This document shows, piece after piece, positions 55,286 to 64,000 of a stretch of DNA of 64,000 nucleotides. The stretch is taken from positions 2,441,001 to 2,505,000 of the forward strand of contig BJKQ01000006.1 of NCBI GenBank assembly GCA_006538405.1, given 5' to 3'. The translations under genes and the position numbers were made by a program. Each line of letters opens with the position of its first letter. Position 1 is the first letter of the stretch. Under the pieces are notes generated by a model. That model was not told where the DNA came from. It ran no database searches and worked only from the letters and a program-made list of their open reading frames with translations. The DNA is from Hansfordia pulvinata. Lineage: Eukaryota > Ascomycota > Sordariomycetes > Xylariales.

Positions 55286-56569
55286 ATGGCCCAGAAATGT
55301 GTCCATCAAGGTTGCGGCAAGCAGTTCACTGACCCCGATGAGATCTGCAACTATCACCCCGGCCCCCCCGTCTTTCACGAGGGTCAGAAGGGTGAGTGCC
55401 TCGCTTGCATGTCTGGCGCCTAGATCCCGTACCGGATCCCGATTGCTCTTCATCTGCGCCCATCGGTCACAGCCCTGCGCTCGTGAGTGCGTCCGGCAAT
55501 CTCTGGTGCAATAGCACTGGGCTGAGTCTGTTTGATGCTGCAACGTCCCTACCCTTAATACCCAAGATTCCATGCCCCTTTTACTCCCATGCACACTCAC
55601 TATGTTGCCCTCATTCTGTTAGTCAACAAGACGGCTCGCTAGACTCTTTGACTAAGTAGACTTCTTATTACAGGCTGGAAATGCTGCAAGCCTCGCGTCC
55701 TGACCTTTGACGAGTTCCTCGAAATCAAGCCCTGCACACAGGCAAAGCACAGTACCACGGACCTGCCTCCTCAGATCGAGAAGAAGACGGGTGATCAGGC
55801 CCAAGCCGCTACGCCCTCTTCCAGCGCCCCCAAAGCCCCGGCCTCTCCCACCCCAGCGCCTGCACGCAATCCGGTCGCCGCCCAGGCCGCTCCCAGCCCT
55901 CCGCCGCCGCCGCCCGAAAGTGAGGACGATGACCCCTCACTCGAAATCCCCGACGGAAAGATCTGCAGGAGGAAGGCGTGCAATGCGACTTACAAAAAGG
56001 GCCAGGCCCGTGCCGATGATGAGAAATGCGTCCACCACCCCGGGGCACCCATCTTTCACGAGGGCGCCAAGGGATACAGCTGCTGCAAACGTCGGGTGCT
56101 TGAATTTGATCAGTTCATGAAGATCGAAGGCTGCAAGGCTTCGCCGAGGCATTTGTTTATTGGCACAGGCAAGGATAAGCGAGCCAAGGCCGCGGCAGGA
56201 GGTGCGGCCTCGGGCTCTGCGAGTGGGGAAGAGCTGCTTGAAACAGTGCGCTCCGACTTCTACCAGACCCCGTCAACCGTCATTGCGTCGTACTTTCTGA
56301 AAAAGATTGTCAGCGACAAGGCCGTCGTTGAGTTTCAGGAGCAAGTCCTTGTCGTGGATCTGCCTACCAGCGACGCCGTGCCCAAACGCTACAAGACATC
56401 AATCCCCCTGTTCGGTCGCATCGATCCCGCCAAGTCCACATTCAAGATCTTTGGTACCAAGCTGGAGGTCAACCTGCACAAAGCTGATGGGGCGAGCTGG
56501 CCAGTGCTGCGAAGCGACGAGCGCTCGACCGGGGAGATTTTGCAACTCGGGCGGGCCAGCTTGGTGTGA
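55286..56569 (+). CDS. CHORD and CS domain protein (CHORDC1/Rar1-related)
   Basis: Zinc-binding co-chaperone partner of Hsp90, related to animal CHORDC1/melusin and, through CHORD, to plant RAR1. Exons 55286-55391 and 55674-56569; intron 282 nt; 333 residues. CHORD1 is residues 4-60 ([41 protein letters not shown]), and its last Gly codon spans the intron. A Pro/Ala linker (61-125) contains a short proline run. CHORD2 is about 131-190 ([40 protein letters not shown]). The CS domain is about 228-315 ([45 protein letters not shown], WPVLRSDE). All visible zinc ligands are kept in both CHORDs. Fungal members are implicated in Hsp90-linked stress functions; here that is by homology only. Confidence 0.93.
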
Positions 56570-57279
56570 CCAGCTCAACAAACTGAACTGCGAGCCCCCA
56601 GGAGCTAGCCATGCGGACACTATTGTGAGTGTCGTTTGAAGAAACTCGCATTTGCACAGAAGGGAGTGTCACAGGGCCCCTAGTGACGAAGCTGGCTACT
56701 GAGATGAGACTGGCGACGCCAGACACGGTCTGTGGAGAAATTGCGAGCAAGGACCCTCGGATGTAGCAACAGAAAGTACGCGATTCTAGGCTGGAACGAG
56801 CTCGTCCTTTGAGAGGTGTGATGTCTTGCGACACATGCCAGGGGCGATTTGAACGGGACATGGCTTTTTTCACGGGAGTATCACAAGCTCTGAGAAAAGT
56901 CATCAAAACTGGGTGTGCCTACTAAGGATGGAAGATCAAGCCTCAAAAGACCGTGGGCCTGCAATCGATGGATCCAAAAAAAAAAAAAAAAAAAAAAACC
57001 ATGAAATTGCCAGTGTTTTGCACATGGTGATCCCAGCCTCTGTGGATTTGTGACCCCGTCCATCGCCCAACCCAACAATGCACAATGAGAGGACCTGCAG
57101 TAACAATCATTTGGGGGGAACCGATCAAGAACATAGTCGAGGTGGTGGAAAGATCTGCTCGAGATGTCAATAGTTGGCTGTCATCGTCGTGCCTGGCGCG
57201 ACATGGCGGCAAGTATTCCTCAGACTCATTACAAGCTACAGACTGATATTATAATAAGTTATCGCTTTTCATCAATCAA
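56570..57279. other. Intergenic with a long A run
   Basis: 3' flank of the CHORD gene and 5' flank of the tRNA. An A20-type run lies near 56976-56998. No gene. Confidence 0.55.
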
Positions 57280-57370
57280 GTTAGTGTGGGAGAGTGGTTA
57301 TTCCGTCAGCCTCGAATTCCGAGTCCAGCTGATGCCTTCGGGCGCGCAGGTTCGAATCCTGTCACTAACG
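57280..57370 (+). tRNA. tRNA-Ser(CGA) with a 10-nt intron
   Basis: Folds as a class II tRNA. Acceptor GTTAGTG pairs with CACTAAC, followed by discriminator G73, the serine identity base. The D-arm is GGAG/TTCC with AGTGGTTA in the loop. The anticodon stem is TCAGC/GCTGA, the long variable arm is GCC-TTCG-GGC, and the T-arm is GCAGG-TTCGAAT-CCTGT. The anticodon loop is 17 nt instead of 7: CT-CGA-A, then a 10-nt intron (57317-57326), then A. CTCG of the loop can pair with CGAG in the intron, as in other eukaryotic pre-tRNAs. Anticodon CGA (57313-57315) reads UCG serine. Confidence 0.92.
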
Positions 57371-57381
57371 ATGTTAATTCT

Positions 57382-57390
57382 CTTTTTTTT
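57382..57390 (+). terminator. RNA polymerase III terminator (T run)
   Basis: A run of nine Ts begins 12 nt after the tRNA-Ser end, the standard pol III stop signal. Confidence 0.85.
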
Positions 57391-59044
57391 TGGTTTTGGT
57401 TACACCGTCCTGCTCTTCAGTCAGACTTTATTCCCTTCGTGCCACTCTCTTCTTATTGTTCTTTGCAAGCCAGATTGTCGCAGACCTATCCTCCTCTTCT
57501 GTTTTCCTTCTGTCTCGTCACCACGGTTGGTACGTCGACATGAATCTCTGCTGAAAGGCCTATCCCCCGCGTCTGTGGTAGCGCTCATCGACGACTGCAG
57601 CGATCTGCTGCGGTGCTCGCTGCTCGCTGCTCGCTGGTGATCGGAAATACATGCGGCAGCAGACTTTCATAGACACCTTGAATCACCTACATGCGCCTGA
57701 GTATCAGGATCAGAAGAGAACGGGTGGCACCGTCAGCACCGTTGGAAAGTGGGTGTCCACAACGAGGGCGGCGGAGACGTACGAGTATGAGGGCTAAAGC
57801 GGCGCAGAGTTCAAGTAATAGGTAGGTAGCACGAGTAGTCGTGTGGGGGAAAAAAAGAAAATGTATTGGAACATCCTCGCCGTGTCCTCTATATATGGAG
57901 GTTGCCTGCCTGGTGCGTGTATCAATGCGTGCTTGCCACGATGCGTCTAAAATGCTACCATCTACATGGATGTACCTTGGGTAGGCCAGCTCTAATGGAA
58001 GCCTCCGCAAAGCAAAAAGGAGAAAAGAAAAAAAGGATCTGCCACATCTTCGGCCTTCCGAGTCCTCTCAAAGCCCAGTGTCCAACCCTCTCCCTTCCCC
58101 TTCTGGTCTGCCGGGCGCAGGTTTCGAGAGAGAAGAGTCACGCGGCCGCCGGTCTGCCCTGGCGCACTGCAGCGGTTGTCTGCCTGCCAGGCGCGCCCGT
58201 GGCTCTGCGTGCTATCGGCCAAGGAGTCCGGAGTCCGGGGTTCGGGGTCCGGGGTCCGACGTGACGGTCCCACGGCGGCGCTGGTCTTTGTGACCCCGTT
58301 CGCCGCGCGCGTCTATCTGATATGAGGACTGGGGAGTAGCAAGCCAGACGGCGGGCGGGCGGACGAGTAGGACTCAGGAGGGCAGCCCAGGCTGCTGCGG
58401 CACCTGGCCTGCCGCCTGCGAAAGCGTCTTGCGGGAACCTCGTCGTGTCTTCCCTCTTCCCCAACTCTATCGCCTGCCACCACACCCCGCCCGTGGAGGA
58501 GGAGTGAGATGGAAGCCCCGTCAAGTTGCTGCTGGCGTTGCACGGCTGAGATCGCGAGTGCACACCGCGGTTCGTGTGTTTTTTTTTGGGTCGTGCTCTG
58601 CTCCCGGGAGGGGGGACCCGGAGAGACGCCTGAGCTTGCCTGCCGCGAGACGGTGCCATGTGCGGGAGCGTCCTGATTGCCCATCGCTGGCGGCGAGAGG
58701 TGGGAGTCCGCGGATCATTCCTCCATGGAGGGAGTGGCAAGCGGTGTCGATTCTCGCGCGGGTGAGGCGTCGCCCCTCAGAAGGGGACAATTTGAGAGAA
58801 ACAGAGGAGCGGCACCTTCAGCGCGAAAGCGGGGAGTCCGCTTCATCTTTCCAGCGACCTCTTTCCTCCCTTCTTCCCTGGTCCCTCGTTCAGTCTGCTT
58901 ACTCTCCACCTCACTCCTCAATACCAGCGCGTTTCGGGGGGAGAGATCACCGGCTGAGGAGACGGACGAGAGGTTAAGCAGGCAGAGCCAGGGCGGAGAG
59001 GGGAGGAGAGGGTAGGGATGAGAGAAAGATGACAAAAAGAAACA
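57391..59044. other. Intergenic, no gene seen
   Basis: No supported gene. Frames on both strands overlap and are rich in Arg/Pro/Ser, as expected of chance frames in GC-rich DNA. Confidence 0.5.
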
Positions 59045-60468
59045 TCATCTCCCATATGCCCCGCGGTCTCTACCAGATGGGACGGCAGTCAGGTTGTCGT
59101 CGTCGTCGTCGTTATCGTCGTTATCGTCGTTGTCGTCGTTATCATCATAGCTCCTCCCACCTGCGCCGCCGCCGCCCGCGGGCGGGGCGACGGTGGTCAT
59201 CTCGACGATGGCGCGGCCGCTGCCGTCCATGCGCACAAACGCGGGCCAGGCGCGCACGGCGTCCGCGGAGCCGCCGCCGCTGCCGCCGACGTCGAGGCTG
59301 AGGTACACCGTCTGCCCGAGGGCCGGGTACTGCTGCTGCTGGAGGGCCCCGCCCATCTCCGGGGGCCCGCCGTAGTCTCCTACTCCTCCTCCTCCTCCCA
59401 GGGGTCCCGAGTAGCGCTCCGACTGGTCGTCGTCGGGCTTGAGCGTGTTTCTGAATAGTGGGCGGTTAGTGATGGGCGCGAATCACTCAGCTAACCTTGA
59501 CGGCGGTTCTCGGGAGGAAGAGAAGAGAAATATAAAACTTACGCATCCTCGGGCGAAGAAGCGCCGCCCTTCTCCATGTCGACGTCGGCGGCCGAGTCGG
59601 CGGCCCCCTTCCTGTTGGGGCCAAAGTACCGCGCGGCCGTCTTGCCCCAGAGGTACTCGACGGTGTACTGGACCAGGTGGCAGAAGCCGGCCACGACGAG
59701 GACAGGGGTTCCGAGCGCGAGAGCCCAGGCGCTGTGTTTGGGGTGAAATAAGTGGTGGCGGTTAGCTTTCTGGTCATGAATCTTTGGGGAAACGAAAGAA
59801 AGAAATGCAAAAGAAGAAAGAGAGAGAAAAAGAAGAGAAGGTGAAAAAGAAAAAAAGAAAAACTCACGGATGGCGAATGTCGTAGATCTGGTGGCACATG
59901 GCGAGGACGATGCCGAGGATGGCAATCTCGGAGCCGAGCTGCAGCATGGTCCAGGTGGACCAGAAGAGCGACATGAGCTCCTCGCCGTCGCAGAACTGCA
60001 GCGCCAGCAGGGCGAACACCTCGATGACGCAGAAGACGGCCGTGACGAGGAAGATGCCGAAGATGACGATCGAGCTGAGGATCAGCCGCTGCCGGCCGGC
60101 CTTCTCGCTCACGTCGGGGCGCGATTTAAACATGGTTGCCCTGGAAGCAGCAAGGGAGGGGGAGGTCAGCGTTTTGCGTCTTTTGCTTCTTCTTCTACCT
60201 CTCTCTCTCTCACATCTATTCTCGTCTCCTGAAGAAGGTGCTCTACGAAGAGAGAGAGATGGGGGATCTTTCTTCTTCTTCTCCTTTCTTTCCTTCTTTC
60301 TCCTTACCTCTGGAAAATCCACGATGCTATGAACAGTGACAGCAGGACGGCGCCGAAAAAGGTCCAGTAGAGAATGTTGAAGTGGTACCGGTTCAGCCCG
60401 GACATGAACAGGGCATGTTGCCTGCACAGCTCGTCGTCGACCTCTCGGGCGAAGAGTTGGTGGAACAT
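59045..60468 (-). CDS. Four-helix membrane protein with Gly-rich and Asp/Asn-rich C-terminus, unknown
   Basis: Exons 60468..60308, 60140..59868, 59731..59543 and 59450..59045; introns 167, 136 and 92 nt with clear GT/AG ends (the second and third have GCTAAC and ACTAAC branch sites); 342 residues. Four hydrophobic segments: FNILYWTFFGAVLLSLFIASWIF, LILSSIVIFGIFLVTAVFCVIEVF, a helix through FWSTWTMLQLGSEIAILGIVLAM, and LALGTPVLVVAGFCHLVQYTV. The charged N-terminus (MFHQLFAREVDDELCRQ) and the tail are probably cytosolic. The tail has Gly runs, QQQQ and a DDN repeat encoded by a GTC/GTT microsatellite (59093-59151). I do not know the family; no receptor or transporter signature is visible. Four consistent exon joins make the gene itself convincing. 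Confidence 0.75.
59093..59151 (-). repeat. Trinucleotide repeat coding for the Asp/Asn tail
   Basis: GTC/GTT/ATC triplets on the + strand, read on the - strand as DDN repeats near the C-terminus of the membrane protein. Likely length-variable between strains. Confidence 0.8.
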
Positions 60469-63400
60469 GGTGGCCGCGTTGGAGGGCGAGTGGCCGCTGT
60501 CGTTGCCGGATGGCTTTTGGCGGTTTGTTTTGCTTGTGGTGGGACCCGGCCGGTCAGGGAGGGGGAGGAGGAGGAGGAGGAGGAGGAGGAGGGGATGAAA
60601 AAGGCTATCTGTAGATCTTGTGTCGTTGCTTTACCGCAGGTGGTATTCTGCAGCCACGGTGTTTGCCCTTACTGCGCTTGAGAGAGTGAGAGAGGGAAGG
60701 GGGGGCGAGCTGTGAATCCAGGAACAGCAAGATAAAGAGTCGACGGGATGGTGAAATAACGTTTGGGCCGGAGGGTCCTAGTGTTGCGATGGTTCTGGTG
60801 AATCACGGCTGAGGCGTGCGTAAGGTACGTGGGTAGTAGTACGATAGGAGGAGTATGCGTGTACTGGGCAAGGTACGGGCGTGCTGGGGTGGCCGAGAGC
60901 AGGCGTCGATAGAGAGGAGAGGTAGAGAGCAAGTAGATGAGGAACAAAGAGACCAGGCCGGGTGGAAAGCGGGAGGAGGACGGGCCATATAAACCATGAA
61001 CCTGTCAGTCAGTCCGGGACAGGAAGTAATCAGTCTACGGAGTATCTCCGCTCGAGAGTACCTACCTGCTTTGCCTTATCACCGGGCTTGCCTACCTACC
61101 TTACCTACCCAACCTACGATCCGTGTACGAGTACTCTCATCTGCCTAGCATTGCGGAGGAGGAGGAGGAGGAGGACGCGGAGCAGGACGAGGGCACAGAC
61201 GAGAAGCGGGCCGATCGAGGAGCCCCGTGTGCCCCGGTCCCCGAACGAGTTGCGGCCAAGCCACGATGCCCAGGCCAAGCCAGTGAATACCCACGACGAC
61301 CCGGCTGGCCTTGTGTTCCTTCCCACGGGTACCCGTGTACCCGTCGCCCCCCGTGCACCCGTACCCGTGCCGCCGGAAGGGTGGAAGATACTTGGGCTTG
61401 GCCTTGGGCTTGGGCTTGGGCTTGGCTTGGGCGGGTGGGAGGGGAAGGGAGATACGAGTACTATGATGACAAGGTGCCAGACTGCCAGACTGCCAGACAG
61501 GCAGCCGGCGCGGGCAACGATGCTTCCGCAGCCCAACGTCTACCGAGATCTGTGGGCCCCGCGCAATCCGGGGTTTCTCGGACAGGAGCAGGGGCGCCAG
61601 ACGACGGACCAGACCAGGGGGAGGAAGAAGAAGAGGAGGAGAGGCGGAAACGTGCGTGCTCCAAGCTAGGACAAGTACATACCTAACTCCGTAAACTCGT
61701 GGGACAGTCACCAGTGTAATATAAACGCTAGAAGGAGTCATTGGCTTGTCTGTCCATCAGTGCCATCCCCGTGAGGATATCCACCCCCCCCCCCCCCCCC
61801 CGTTTGGTGCCCGCTGTGCGATAGCGGACAGGGAGGGTTTCACAATGGTCCGCTCACAGTCAGATCAGATAGATACTCGTACGGATAGGCGGTAGTCGTC
61901 AAGAGTGAGTGAGGTGAGTCCGTGGGCTCTACTAGTATCTCTTTCCCTCTCCGTCTCTGTGTCTCGCAAGGGGAGAGAGTCTACGAGTATACTACACCAG
62001 TTTTGTTTTCTTACTCTTTCTTCTTCTTCTTCTCTTTTCTTCTTTTTCCCATCTTTGTTCCTGGGTTCTGGACCTACTCGTAGCACACAGACTCGTACAT
62101 ACGACCTGAAACCAGCACCTAGCACAAGGTACAAACGCAAATACACTTGACCCGTCCCAAACAAACCACAGAGCGCGGAGAGGCGGCGGACGGAGACTAC
62201 CTACGGAATAGAAGGGAAGGGGGCCCAAGGGCCTTCGATTCAAGGGGGCGAACAGGGGCGGCAGGGTACCCTGTAGGTCGTCCCGCTTGGCGCCGGATCC
62301 GACCAAGCGAAAGCAAAGAAGGCGTCGCTGTAGCGCCGGCGCCCAGCCTGGTAGTCCCTGTGGCTTTTTCCCCTGTGGATTATGTCGTCCCGCTTGGCAG
62401 GGCCACCAAGATCCGACAGTGGTGACTCCTCTAGCATTGGATGGACTTTGACATTCACTCACTGATCACGCCCCCCATCCTCGAGTGCGCCTGTGCGCCT
62501 GTGCTACGAGTTCCACCTCACAGTACGTGTACGTGTACTCGAACGGGACACCCGGATGCTTCAACACTCAGTCGCAATCATAGACATCTTATCTTCGTGC
62601 ATTGATTACGACGATAGCAGCATCAGAATGGCGAGGCTTGGATGATTGACGGCGGGTGTCTTAGGTACCGGTACGTATCTGAGGTACTTGGGCATTTTAG
62701 GTAAGGTAAGGCACATCAGGTACATCTACCTACATCCATGGATGTAGGTACAGACGGGATGATGATGATCATACCAGGTACGAGTACTCCCGTCACAGCC
62801 GGAGTAGCCCGGGCGGGAAGACGGATGGAAGCGGTAGTTCTCTCAGCCACACACATACACACACACGGGGCCCTGGGCGTTTTCTCGGCAGAGGTCACTG
62901 CTCTCACCGGCAGACAGGCCGGCAGGCAGCCTAATGCAAGCGCCGGCGCGCGGCAGTGCAGGGTGTACTCGTACGTACGGGTATAGGTACTCGTAGAATG
63001 GATGGAAGCAACCCACCGACGACGCTGACGTCTTGCAGGAGGGGAGGCAATCCGCAAGAAGCTAGGTACCGATTACCAAGAAGAATGAGGGCTGGGCGTC
63101 GTGGCTTCGACGGCGGGTGTTGGCGCGAGGCTTTCCGCCAAGTGCCGCCGGCGTCGACCTTGACGACTGCCCAGTGCAGGTGGGCACGAGTACCTTGGGT
63201 ACGTCCTAGTTGCCCATGGGTACATGTGTGCATTAGGTGAGCACCCACACGGTCGAGTCAACACTCATTCGCTGGTGATTGATTACCTTGCCTTGCATTG
63301 CTGATAAATGATGCCGACGATAGATACCCGTAGATGGCGGCCACCACCTTATAATCAAAGTCCGGCACAAACACGCACCTCAAGGCGTCGGCGTCTTCTT

Positions 63401-64000
63401 TTCCCCGCCCCCACCCCTCCCCCCACCGCGTCAGTGGACGTCCGTCCGTAGGTCATCCGTCGTTATCATTGTGCGACACTCACCAATCCATCATCATCAT
63501 CATCAAAGTTACACTAGTTCTCTAGCTAGCAGAGAGAGAGAGAGAGGGACTCGGCACCTGCGGGTCGGTCACGGCGTTTGCGCGGGCCCCGTCGGTCAGC
63601 ACGCACGCCGCGCCGCGCGGGCTATGGCATCTTGGCGCCTCCCTGTAGGCGAGGGTGGTTGGAAACTCGCCTCCTGTTGGTTTTCTTCTCTTTCTTGTTT
63701 GCTGTTCCCATTTCTTTCTTGATACAGGGGAGAGAGAGAGAGAGAAAAAAAAACAAGACAAATCCGGCAGTTTTGTACGCCGTAGCAGACGTCGTGGCAG
63801 TAGGTAAAAGTACGAGTCAAAGTAAGGTAGTCAGCGTGGTAATAAGGCAGACTATTGTTTTGCTACCTGATCCGGGTATTTACGAGTAGGTGGTCCCCCA
63901 CGAATAATGTTGGGTTATGCCCGCCAGTTCGCAGCCCAGCGCAGCCCATTATTGCAGAGGGGGAGGGAGAAGGGGGGAAGAGAAAGAGAGAGATGAGGGA
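60469..64000. other. Right-end intergenic region, 3.5 kb
   Basis: No gene supported. Contains an AGG run upstream of the membrane-protein start (about 60563-60593), a GGA run at 61153-61176, GGGCTTG repeats near 61394-61428, a C run at 61784-61801, GA/CT runs (63530-63545, 63728-63743) and scattered TACGAGTA and TTAGGTA motifs. The 187- and 198-codon frames near 61.1-61.7 kb are translations of these repeats. Confidence 0.55.

Noticed and set aside
61112..61741. ORFs of 187-235 codons near 61.1-61.7 kb
   Set aside because: They translate GGA and GGGCTTG repeats; they overlap in all frames and lack a fold or splice support.

Overview
This is nuclear DNA from a filamentous ascomycete, most likely a Sordariomycete. 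The protein-coding genes carry 1 to 4 short introns (about 50-280 nt) with GTRNGT-like donors and GCTAAC/GCTGAC-type branch sites. The gene families are typical of these fungi: two Zn2Cys6 regulators, an AA7 FAD oxidase, a TAKA-type amylase and a PNP-NACHT-ankyrin NLR. I cannot name the species from the sequence.

Layout, left to right. 0-1.7 kb: end of a lysine-rich coiled-coil protein. 2.15-3.03 kb (-): ubiquitin C-terminal hydrolase. 3.6-4.3 kb: repeat block. 5.05-6.89 kb (-): secreted alpha-amylase. 8.9-11.7 kb (-): Zn2Cys6 regulator with two apparent frameshifts. 11.7-24.7 kb: gene-poor stretch holding, at 13.98-17.3 kb, an island of small unfamiliar ORFs and local repeats. 24.76-28.48 kb (+): DUF1765 protein. 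29.9-31.0 kb (+): ribosome biogenesis factor Rpf2. 31.47-31.92 kb (-): small conserved protein. 32.5-36.6 kb (-): the NLR. 38.7-39.2 kb (+): methyltransferase remnant. 43.5-45.2 kb (+): oligosaccharide oxidase. 48.9-50.45 kb (+): UPC2-like Zn2Cys6 regulator. 52.9-54.0 kb (+): HpcH/HpaI aldolase. 54.2-54.6 kb (-) and 55.3-56.6 kb (+): divergent glutaredoxin-like and CHORD-CS genes. 57.28-57.37 kb (+): tRNA-Ser(CGA). 59.0-60.5 kb (-): membrane protein with an Asp/Asn tail. The remaining 3.5 kb has no gene I can support.

Housekeeping genes (UCH, Rpf2, DUF1765, CHORD, glutaredoxin-like, tRNA) sit among accessory ones (amylase, AA7 oxidase, regulators, NLR) separated by 2-7 kb spacers. The spacers are rich in short palindromes (TACGAGTA/TACTCGTA), CCTTAGGTA motifs and microsatellites. 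I see no biosynthetic cluster: the methyltransferase, oxidase and regulators are not close together. Four apparent -1 frameshifts in three accessory genes all lie in mononucleotide runs. They look more like homopolymer undercalling than true decay, but the sequence alone cannot settle this.

All gene models are hand-spliced from splice signals, reading phase and remembered family consensus; no database search was run.
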